From: Enoplosus armatus
Taxonomy: Eukaryota; Chordata; Actinopteri; Centrarchiformes; Enoplosidae
Assembly (NCBI RefSeq): GCF_043641665.1
Contig: NC_092180.1
Span: 3,246,608 to 3,310,607, forward strand
Direction of reading: 5' to 3'
DNA length: 64,000 bases
Made by a program: the position numbers and the translations under genes. The notes beneath the pieces are model-generated. The model was not told the origin of the DNA. It saw only the letters and a list, made by a program, of their open reading frames with translations, and did no database searches. Below, in pieces: positions 24,301 through 36,700 of this stretch (positions are counted from its first letter, which is position 1; each line of letters opens with the position of its first letter).

Positions 24301-25651
24301 TCGCTCTTTCACTTTTCATCAAAATAGGCCTCTTTTTTACTGGAAACACACAGACCTGGCAACCCTGCATAGACCTTTCAGGTTAACCCTGTGTGGAGTT
24401 GAATTGGCAGGTGTGCTGTGTCTTAACTGTGTCAACAAAAAAGGCTGTTTAATAAGAAGACAACTTGTAAATAAGACGATTTGGAGTTTTTAGTTGAGCC
24501 CTATACTGACCCAGCCTTTGAGTTGCCTCCCCCGATCTGTCCAAAGTACAAAAATATGCCTACAGCTGCCTCTTGAACTCAGTTATTAACCCATTGTATC
24601 TTGCTTGTTGTATGTGTGCACAAACAGAACTGTAAAAATGTGTGGTAAAATGTTTTTACTCCTCTGTTTGAGATTAAACTAACTAGATAGAATATATTTT
24701 ATGTTTTTTCTCTTTGGACCGAGTCAGGTTAGCTGCCTCCATGTTTTATTTTAGCTGCGTTCATAAATGTTTTAATTGACCTGCAGGAGACCGACTTTGA
24801 CGTCTTTCTCTGTCTTTCTGCAGGAGAATGAGATTGCTCCTGACTGTAACCATGTAAGTATGTTTCCCTTTAATGCTTTAATGTTTGGTTTGAGGTGGAA
24901 AGTACATTCTAAGTACATTCCTAAAGTACAGTTTTGAGGTACTTGTACTCTACTTCTAATCCACTTCAGAGGCAAATATTGTACATTTTACTACATTTAT
25001 TTGATAACTTAAATCACGAGTTACTTTGCAGATTTAGATTCATTATGCAAAATAAATTATGATGTATTATTATAGGATAAGAAAATACTTTTTTAATTAA
25101 GCTACTCAGCAGTATGTAAAGTAATTAAAATCAGCTCCACCTTCACCAGCTGCAGCACATCAATGCATCAATCATTATACTCCAGTAATAATAATATATG
25201 TTATTATGAAATGGGCCGCTCTGCATAATGAGTATGTTTACTTTTGGTACTTTAAGTATATTTGGTGCAATACTTTTGTACTTAAGTAAAAGATCTGAGT
25301 AGCTGAATAAATCTGAGGTCGTCTCTTCTCTATTGAACATCAATAATGTCTCTTCACCTGCTGCCGTCTTCACTCTGAAAAGTAAAAGACCTTCGAAGAA
25401 CCCTCAGTTCTTTGTGGAAACCGTAAGCGACGACCTTCACCTCCCTCCAGCATTCAGTCTGCCGTTTCTCGTCTTTTACTGGTCAGAAAACTGTGAAGCT
25501 CGTCTGAGCATCTTCTGGATGATGACGAACCGTCGGCGTTCAGAGTTCACAGCAGTTAACGGCAGACAGGTTTATGAAACGCCACAAGGTTAATGGACCA
25601 CTTGGCCTGTCTTTATTACAGCGCTGGAAAGCACTGGCTGCAATTAACATG

Positions 25652-25702
<51 letters not shown>

Positions 25703-27497
25703 TGTTGTGGTGTTATTTTCTGGGCGGTCTGACTGTCAGTAGCTGTTATCTGCGGCAGCTGCAGCCGGAGCCTCGCTGGCAGGAAAACAGTAAACAGACA
25801 AAAGAGAATCTGAAGACCAGAGAGGCATTCGGAAACTTCTTTACATAATTAAAGAAATCCCAAATGACTTATTATTGTTAGTTTTAGGGACGCTGTGAGC
25901 CGATCTGCGCGGTCAGTAATGCGCTAATACTTTAAGGGTCACTTGGCTTTGTACTTCCTTAAAGTTGGGGGACTCCCGAGAGACAGATTTTAAAAAGAAA
26001 TGTCAGAATCGAAGCATCAGAGGCCGAGAGATGCTGACTTGTTGTCCCTTCTTTTGGTTAAGCTCCATAAATAAAGCTTCTTTTCACGAGACCCTCTCTG
26101 CTTACTAAATGGCCACTTCTGTCAGACTCTCTCCCTCAGTTTGTAGCGCAGACTGTCTTTCAAAACGTTCAGCTTGGTTATGTTTCAGGCTAAATGATCA
26201 CGGCGGATGCTCCAAATGCTTTTTATATATATATATATATATAAACCTGTTTTGCTTCTATGTACGTAATACTTTATTATATTATATGTGTGTGTTATGT
26301 TTACTGAACGTCATCAGTTTGACGTTTCGTTTTTTTGACTCTGATTCTGGTCGTGTGATGGTGTCTTTGTTCTTCTCTCCTTCAGCTCCTGTGGAACTAT
26401 AAACTCAATCTGACCACAGATCCAAAGTTTGAGTCGGTGGCGACGGAGGTCTGCAAGAGCACCATCGCTGAGGTCAGTGTGCAGATGAGGCGGGGCTCAG
26501 GGTTCAGCTTCCTGTCGAGCTAACTGCAGAGTGCTTTATTTGAAACAGGCTTATATTAGAGACCTTCCCCTGTTTTATAATTATATTTAAAAAAGTATAT
26601 TTTATGATATTTTAGGAGGCTACCTCCCTTTTTCTGTTTTGATTTGCTTTGTTATTACTTCCATTTAGCCTTTTTTGAGTCTTCTTTGACAGATGTTTCA
26701 CAATAAAAGCCATCCAGTGGCTCAAAGGGCGCATAATCTGTCTTGTAGCTGGTAGGCTTTTAATTTGAAACATCTACAGGAGTGGTTTAGTTTACGGCTT
26801 TAATGGCGGCTTCATGGCTTTCGTCATTGGCAGAGGAGAAGTGATTTGAATCAGTTACTGAAACAGGAACAGATTGGTGCACGATGCGACTCTAAACGCA
26901 TTCTTCTTCAGTATTTTTTTACCTGGTCTTTGTTTATCTTCGGTATAATATAATAATTGAGCTGCGTCCTTCCATCTAAAGACTCCTCAGTGGCTGATTC
27001 CCAGGCCAGATGGGATATATAATCCCTCCGGCCTGTTCAGGGTCTGGATGGGTGTACGTTCCCAGAATACCTCCACAGGGAGGCACTCAGGGGGGCGTGC
27101 AGGGGGCATCCTGATCAGATGCCTCCAACTGGCTCCTTTCAATGCGAAAGCGTCTTGATATATTTGTTACAGTGTGAACTTAAGCTCAAGCGAACAGTCA
27201 ACATATGTGCATCTCATCTAACCCTGACCCATCTCTAAGTCGTGGTGTGTCCCTTTGATCCGTCACACGGTGGATACCTCCAGATAAAGGAGTGTAACGA
27301 GGAGGAGCGAGGGAGGGGCTACCTGGTGTCCTGCCTGGTGGACCACCGCGGCAACATCAGCGAGTACCAGTGTAACCAGTACATCACCAAGATGACCAGT
27401 ATCATCTTCAGCGACTACAGACTGATCTGCGGCTTCATGGACAAATGCAAAGAAGACATCAACAACATGCACTGCGGCAGCATCAACGTGGGACACA

Positions 27498-27558
<61 letters not shown>

Positions 27559-29626
27559 GGTTTCTGCCAGTGGTGGAAAGTAACTAAGTACATTTACTCG
27601 AATACCCACAATTTTGAGGTACTTGTGCTTTACTTGAGTATTTTCATTTTATGCTACTTTATACTTCCACTCCATTACATTAATTACGTTAAATATTGTA
27701 CTTTTTACTTCACTACATTTCTCTGACAGCTCTAGTTTCTTTGCAGATTTAGATTATTAACACAATATATATATAAATCAGCTAGTAAATTATGATCTGT
27801 TGTTACAGGTTAAGCCGCTCAGCAGTGTATAAAGTAATTACAATTATCTCCGCCTTTACCAGCTGCAACATTAATAGTTAATAATAAGTGTTCACCACAG
27901 CTGTCACACCTCTTACTCTCCTCAGGACGTCCACTCTCAGGGTGAAGTGATCGCCTGCCTGGAGAAGGCGTTGGTGAGGGAGGCGGAGCAGCAGGATCGC
28001 GTTCGTCCAATCAAAGAGGAGTGTCAGAGGTCGATCCTGCGGGTGGCGGAGCTGTCGTCGGACGACTTTCACCTCGACCGACATCTTTACTTCTCCTGCC
28101 GAGACGACCGCGAGAGATTCTGTCAGAACGTGAGGAGACTCTTCTGCTTCCTGCAGGATAAAAAAAAAAATACCACAAAGCAACAGTTTCTACGTTCAAA
28201 TCACAGCGAAGTGATTCATTGTCAGGGTTCAAAGTCGGTGTCATTCACTGGCATCTCGGTTTCCATCTGAAATGTTTAAGCAAATCAGAAACACAAACTC
28301 TGGAATGGAAACTGTATTTTAACTTCGCACTGACACTGAGGCTGTTAAAAAAGACTTGAATTAGAAAGTACTCAATGTCTGAATGTGTGATTTTAATAAT
28401 AAAAACATGTCAGTTACAATAAGTGCAGTAGTTCATGAGAAAAATCATGAACATCGAGGTGGGTGAAGTAATTATTGCTGGTTAATTGGCCGTTGTGTTT
28501 TTTGTTCCTGCACAGACTCAGGCAGGAGAAGGGAAAGTCTACAAGTGTCTGTTCAACCACAAGTTTGAAGAGGCCATGTCAGAAAAGGTGCGACCAACCT
28601 GATATCTCACCTCCTGAGACGAGTTAGGAGGGTATGATTCACTAATATCTCCCCTCTCCTCCCCCTCCTCAGTGCCGTGACGCTCTGACCACCCGTCAGA
28701 AGCTGATCTCTCAGGACTACAGAGTCAGTTACTCCCTGGCTAAAGCCTGTAAGCTGGACCTGAGAAAGCAGCGCTGCAGCCTGGACACCAACCTGCCGCG
28801 AGCCCGCGAGGCCCGGCTCTCGTACCTGCTGCTCTGCCTGGAGGCTGCTGTGCACCGAGGTGAGACATTATCTCGGTCTTCCGACTCAGTAGCTTAATGA
28901 AGCGGACCAGGACCGAGCGTCAGAGACATCAGGGACACTTTGATCTCTCTGTGCAGGTCGTCCAGTCAGCGGGGAGTGTCAGGGCGAGATGCTGGACTAC
29001 CGGCGGATGCTGATGGAGGATTTCTCTCTGAGTCCGGAGATCGTGCTGCACTGCCGGACGGAGATCGAGGCTCACTGCTCCGGCCTGCACCGCAAAGGCC
29101 GCACGCTGCACTGCCTGATGAGGATCGGACGCGGCGACCGCAGCACCACCGTCGACAGCGTCTGCCAGAGCGCCGTAAGACCTGGACAGTCGCAGCCGCC
29201 GTGCCGCTTCAGTGTTAAAGAGACACAAAGAGCCGAGAGGCAGGACCGTGGCCGAGTCACTAACTCATAACTGAGTTCTTATTGTGACGGTCCAGTTTTT
29301 ATTGGATTGTTAAATTCAGTCGCGGCTGTGTGAAGCTCTTCTTCCATGTTTGTGCAAATTGACTAGATGATGTTCAGCCTGTTGATACTGTGTGAAGTTG
29401 AACCGGCTGCTTTCTGGCGTAATATAAAAAATAGAATATAAAAAATATAAATAAACTGCAGCTGCTGACATTGAGTCTTTCTCTAAACTCTGCAGCTGCA
29501 GACTTTGATCCAGTCTGCCGACCCCGGAGCCGACTACCGGATCGACCGAGCGCTCAACGAGGCCTGTGAGTCCGTGATCCAGACCGCCTGCAAACACATC
29601 CGCAACGGAGACCCAATGTGAGCTGG

Positions 29627-29677
<51 letters not shown>

Positions 29678-29807
29678 CATAGCGTGTGCGTTGTAACTAT
29701 CACCTCCTTCAGGGTTAATATTATCAACTTGAAATGATGATCAGTTGATCATTTTGGTCTTTAACCTTGATTAATGAAAACAAATAATTAATTAATTTGT
29801 GTGTGTG

Positions 29808-29862
<55 letters not shown>

Positions 29863-32800
29863 GATCCTGTCCTGCCTGATGGAGCACCTGTACACAGAGA
29901 AGATGGTGGAGGACTGTGAACACCGGCTGTTGGAGCTGCAATACTTCATATCCAGAGACTGGAAGTGAGTCTGACTTCACAAACAAATCTGAATCAGCCG
30001 TCAACTTTCTTATAATAATAATAATAATAATGATAAAAAGAACTTAATATATATATATAGCACCATTCAAAAACACACAGCTTCAAAGTGCATTACAATA
30101 GTGCTCTTCACCTTCTAGCTGGTTTGAGGTTGAACTTTAGTTTGACATTTTACACAAACAGATCTAAACATTATTGAAATATTCAGCAATACAAATATCT
30201 ATAACACTCAACCTTGAAGTCAATTCTCATAATCTAAACTCATTTCCCACAGAGTATGAGGGCCATGTGAGTCTTGTGATTAATCTCCAGATGAAAATAA
30301 AAGAAAGAAAGAGAAATATTTTTCTTCAGACTTTAATCTGGAAATTGTGACTCTTTTTTTTCCCTCCAGAAATCTAAATTTGAATCTCAGAATATTGACA
30401 TGAATCTTAAAATTATGACTTTAATCTTCATATAATTCGTTTTCACGAGACTCTCACGCTTTTCTTTACAAACCGAACTCCAAAGCGGAGGAAAGACGTC
30501 GCGTCGCGGCCGTGCTGTAAGACTAATGAAGACCTTGTCTTTGTCTCCCAGACTGGACCCGGTCCTGTATAAGAAGTGTCAGGGCGACGCTGCTCGACTG
30601 TGCCACACACACGGCTGGAACGAGACCAGCGAGCTGATGCCGCCGGGCGCCGTCTTCTCCTGCCTGTACCGCCACGCCTACCGCACCGAGGAGCAGGGAC
30701 GCCGGGTACGAGGACAAACACACACTCTTAGTTTTAATGCTGGATCCCTCTCTGTCCTCTGCATGTGATGCCAGGGGACGTTTTCACGTAGTCTCCTCTT
30801 TCTTTATCGGTGTCGAGCGCTGTACCTGAGGATCAGCAGGTGTAACTCTGATGTTTTTAAATTCAGCAGGTGAATCCAGACGAGCAGGTTAGTGGTCGGT
30901 ATCGATCCTGGTGAAGGGTTAAATTGATCCTGATGAAGGTGATTTAATCTACGTCTGTCGGTCACCGACAGGCCGGGGCGATTTAATGTGGCGGGGTGTG
31001 TGTTTGTGTGACTTCCTGCTCCACAGCAAAGCCGAGCAGTGCCGGTCTGTCGCTCTGCCTGCTCAGATATACAGCAGCAACTAAAAACACTCATTTTAGT
31101 TGAAATTTAATAGATCGTAAAAGTAATTTCTGGTGTTTTAAAGTCCACAACACTTCCCTCACGTTTACTACACCGGCTCTCTGCTGGACTCCTTCTGTAG
31201 CCGCTAAATGAATGTAATGATGAAGGCTGACTGGCTCTGCTCTCAGCAGGAAGGTCCACTTGGCCCTGATTTAGGTAATTATACTCATTGGTGACAAGAC
31301 CCCTGACATCTTGATTTGATATGATTATATGGTCTCAGTAATCTGTGTGTGTGTGTGTGTGTGTTTCAGACCAGAGTTTCTTTTCATTTTCTGGAAAGCG
31401 ATGCAGCTCTTCTTCACACTTCTTCAAAGAGCTGTTTAAGACCTGGTTTTAAGATGCAGTTCAGGATTCATATCAACCTGGCTGGATGGTCGCGAGAGAT
31501 TTTACTGACGGCAATTGTGAAACAGTGAAAACACTTTCGGACAACAAATAGAGTTACAGTGTTGACGAATCAGAAAGAGACAAACGAGTGAAAAATGAAT
31601 TAAAGTCACAAAACACTAAAGTTTAAACTAGCTGTGAAATGAATAACACCGTGTTTCATTAATAATAATAATAATAATAATAATTATAATGCTATAAAAG
31701 CAGCAGATTATCACATTTGAGAAGCTAGAACCATCGAATGTTTTTGCTTGAAAAGTGACAAACAATGAATGGATTATAAGAACGGATTAATTTTGTGTCG
31801 ACCGACGAATCGTTTCAGCTCTACATGTTTGTTCCTTATTATAATGTGTCAAGTTGGATATTTCAGAGCTGTCAGAAAAAGTTTCCCTGTTGTAACTACA
31901 AGAACAGATGTATGAACTACAACCAGTATTACCAGTTAATATCAGCTTATCACACATATATCGGTGTTTTGGCGAATTTTCAGGGTTTTTTTTATTGTAA
32001 AATGTCTCAATTCTTTAACACATTCTTATAAAAAATGTTTGTTAATGTTAAACAAATATCCGCGTGTGTTTGTGTGTGTGTGTGTGTGTTTGCAGTTATC
32101 TCGGGACTGTAAGGTGGAGGTTCAGAGGATTCTCCACCAGAGGGCGCTGGATGTGAAGTTGGACCCTGACCTGCAGAAACGCTGCATGACCGACCTCGGG
32201 AAGTGGTGCAGCGAGAAGACGGACGCTGGACAGGTGAGTCCCCACAAAACTGTCCCCACTGCTGAAATCTGCTGCTTTAACCCAGCGGTTGGCGTTTGAG
32301 CGCCCCCTGGTGGTTGTTTGGTTCATCGTAACAGCTAAAGGTTTGTTTACAGTAAAACAAACTCCAGAAAGTGATTAAACCAATGAAATAATCTGCAGAA
32401 CCATTCAGGGAGGTTTGCATCGTATAGCCATCTAAATACTGAAGGTGCGTACTTTACTGTGTATTTCCCACATATACGTGTGTGTGTGTGTGTGTGTCCA
32501 GGAGCTGGAGTGTCTGCAGGATCACTTGGAGGACCTGGTGTCGGCCTGCAGGGAGGTCGTGGGCAACCTTACCGAGCTGGAGTCAGAGGTCAGAGGTCGT
32601 TGCTATTAAGTGGAAACCAGAATGAGTAGCTCAGGTGTTCGAAGTGAGTGTTTCTTTGTCTCAACTTCCTGTCTCTGTCTCTGTCTCTGTCTCTGTCTGA
32701 CTCTCTGCTGCAGGACATCCAGATCGACGCTCTGCTCATCAGAGCCTGTGAGCCCGTCACTCAGGCCCACTGCCACGTGAGTACAAGCACAAAGTAAAGC

Positions 32801-33713
32801 AAAACCTGGTCATCTGTTGCGAGCACAACATAGCAGCCGTTGAATCAGGTTTATTGAAGCCGTCGCCGACCACGATTTAGCCTCTGGGGGCAACGGCCAA
32901 TGTTTCGGGGCTTCCGTTGTAACCAGCCGAGACTTCCGAAACCCATCGGCTATGGTCTGATTTGAATGCAGATAAATAAATAAAAAGCAAATAAAAAGCG
33001 AAATCGTCATCTGACGAGAGACGATGGGTTCCCAGATTGCATGTGTGCCAATACGTTCTGCGTCTTTTGCTCACGACCTTGTTTACCTGCAAGCAACCAA
33101 AGCCTGCTGAAACGTGATCAGTCAATACTACTCAGACTGCAAATGGACCACGAACAGAAGCCTGGCCTGTTTCTGGCCTCTTGCCTGCAGATTCTGCTTC
33201 GTATGCAGGTATCTGTTCATTAGTTTTCACACACACAGAGTTTGCTCTGGTGTTTTGCTGCGTAGTGGTGAGAGGAAAGAAGAAGAAAAAAACAAGTACT
33301 GCAACAGTCAAGAATTATAAATGTGAAACAGACATTTACAGTATGAAAAATCCTTTTAATATGTATAAACGTTCACAGTATAAAGAACATGTGCAAAATG
33401 ATGATAACAAGCTCACGTGTTCAAGTTGTTTTTTGGTTTCGATTGAACTCTGCAGTCATTTTTATGGACGAAAGAGCGCCGCATATTTACTCTCCTAATA
33501 TTTGTTGTTGAATTCCTCCATAAGAGATGATCTGAAGCGGTAAAGTTGTTTCCTGGAGGACAAACCCTCCCCATGCAGACACTCTGCTAAACTCATGATG
33601 TGTCATTATCCAACGGCCCGATTAACAGTCAACATTCGCCGAGCTCCACTTCACTTTTCCTCTCTTTTGTTTCCTTTAATGGCACGTAAATAATAATGAT
33701 TAACACGAGTTAA

Positions 33714-33759
<46 letters not shown>

Positions 33760-36700
33760 AGTAGGATGTTGCTGATAACCAGATCGATACAGGCGACCTC
33801 ATGGAGTGTTTGGTTCAGAATAAACACCAGAAGGAGATGAACGAGAAGTGCTCAGTCGGCGTCACGCACTTCCAGCTGGTCAGTTGCCGTGGCAACATCT
33901 GTCTCTCTGTTCATTTTTCTTTTTATAGTTTCACTGTAAGTACTTGTGTAAATTAAAAAGGTTAACGTCGAACTAACAGCAGCAGTTTTCAGGTTCACTC
34001 ATGTGAATCTGCTGAGGAGGTTTCATATCTTCAGTGACGTTTGGTCTAAAGTTAGACTATTAGATTATACTCACAATTAGTTTCAGATATTTTTTATGTT
34101 GAAATAACAGAAATGATATCCCATCCATGACAGATTAGTTAGCATTAGCGGTTTTTGAGTTTACCATCTGAAAGATCTGAAACTTTAATGGTTCCCCTGG
34201 TGATATTTAGCTGTTACAAAAGACAGAAACATTTTATCTTAAGGAGACAGATGACGCTGTGTGATGTAGCTGTTGCTGTTTAATGTGAGCGATATCAATA
34301 AATGTCCCTTTCTCACGCCCTGCGCTCAACTTTCAGGTTCAAATGAAGGACTTCCGGTTCTCCTATAAGTTCAAGATGGCCTGTAAGGAGGACGTTCTCC
34401 GCTTGTGTCCAAACATCAAGAAAAAGTGAGTTTCATCCAGACGACCGGGAATGTAATTTGCATTTGAAGCTCATTTGCTCCTTCTTTTGTTCTCTGTAAC
34501 ACTTTGTGAGCAGCCAGTTGGTTCAAAGTGTTCCATGCGTCCGGTTGATTTAAATTCACTTCATGTCCATCACATCCGTCGCCTCGCAGGGTGGATGTGG
34601 TCATCTGTCTCAGCACCACGGTGAGGAACGACACGCTGCAGGAGGCGAAGGAGCAGCGGGTTTCACTCAAATGTCGTAAACAGCTGCGGGTGGAGGAGCT
34701 GGAGATGGTACCTGACACACACACACACACACCTGCAAAACTAATGAGAGTCAGCATGTTAGCATGTTGATGTTAGCATTTAGCTCAAAGCACCACTGTG
34801 TACAGCTGCAGACTCTCACTCTCGTTAGAATAAGAGGGCCGAGACTGACTGTCAGTGGGACCCAGTGTATAAAAACCCCCCTGCAAATTATATATTACCT
34901 GATATTTTATAAATAGATCAACATCTTTGAAACTTTATAGCTGCAGTTTTGTTGTTGTTTAAAATTCACAGTACAGCTCCCCCCTCTCCTCTCCTTCCCT
35001 CTCAGTCGGAGGACATTCGCTTGGAACCAGAGTTGTACGACCCCTGTAAGTCCGACATCAGCCGTCTGTGTCCCAACGTGGCCTTTGGAAACGCTCAGGT
35101 AAGAAGCATCCGACGGAGAAGAGGAGGCGGCAAAATACAAAATACAGACAATTTCTCCTCTTTTCTCCCTCGTCTTCCCTCCATCCCTCCCTTCTCTCCT
35201 CCCCCCTGCTGCTCCTCAGATGATCGAGTGTCTGAAGGAGCAGAAGAAGCAGCTGAGTCAGCGCTGCCACCAGCGGATCTTCAGGCTGCAGGAGGTGGAG
35301 ATGACCGACCCCGAGCTCGACTACCAGCTGATGAGAGTCTGCAAGCAGATGATCAAGGTGACGAAGGGGAGGAAGAGGAGGGGTTACACTTATTTGGAAT
35401 TTAAATTTCCAATAATTGACATGGTTGGCGTCATCCAATATATAATAAAACACTGTATTGTGTGTGTGTAGTGTCCTCTAAAAGATAATCGTAGCGACGT
35501 CACGGCGTCCGCAGATCGGTTAAATCGTAGTAAACTGTAAGTGGTCTGGTTGTTGATGGAGTTACAAACTCTCTCCTGCAGAGGTTCTGTACTGACGCAG
35601 ACGCCAGAAACGTCCTTCAGTGTCTGAAACAGAACAAGAACAGCGAGCTGATGGATCCAAAGTGTAAACAGATGATCACCAAGAGGCAGATCACACAGAA
35701 CACAGGTCAGTAGAAAGTCTGGAGACTGATCTGACTCTCAACACGTTCACCTCACTGACGCACCTCCATCCTCCTCCCCCTCCTCCTCCTCCAGACTACA
35801 GGTTGAACCCGGTGTTGAGAAAAGCTTGTCGAGCCGACATCCCAAAGTTCTGCCAGCCCGTCCTGAACAAGGCGAGCGAGGACAGCGAGCTGGAGGGTCA
35901 AGTCGTCGCTTGCCTCAAACTCAAATACGCCGACCAGGTCAGTCCACGACTACATCACAGCCAGCCTCCTAAAACATCTGGTGGAGACTACAGTAACGTG
36001 AAAATATTACACAATAGACTCACATTTAGAAGATGGATGGATAGAAAAATAAGCATAAAAAAAGGGCATCAAACCATCTGATCATTGCAGGTGCACGTGT
36101 ACTGAAATGTAAATAAAAAGTTTTTTTCTTGTAGTCCTATAAAGTTGTGTTATTTTTGAAATGACAGGTACATTGTTTCTACTACTAAATATGTACATAT
36201 TTTAATGGCAACACTGGTGATTGTTGGTCTTAAATTGTGTGTTTTCTGGCTGGGGTTTGGTCCAGAGGTTGTCTCCGGACTGTGAAGACCAGATCAGAGT
36301 GATTCTCCAGGAGTCGGCGCTCGACTACAGACTTGACCCACAGCTGCAGATGCACTGCTCAGATGAGGTACACATAAAACACACAAAACCCTGTAGTCTA
36401 TTTTGGATCTCTGACTGTCTCTGCATCAAACCATCTCTTTCTTTTACTTAATAATTATTTTCCTGTTTCTACGTCCTCCTCCTCTCCTGTCCTGTTTCCT
36501 CCATCTCCGGCAGATCTCCAGGTTGTGTGCGGAGGAGGCAGCAGCTCAGGAGCAGACCGGTCAGGTGGAAGAGTGTCTGAAAGTCAACTTGCTAAAAATC
36601 AAACAGGACGGCTGTAAAAAGGTAAATATTATTCACCATTATTGTTCAGTTCAGCGCACTAATTAAGAATTAGAGTCTTCACGGTTCAACGTGTTGTCTG

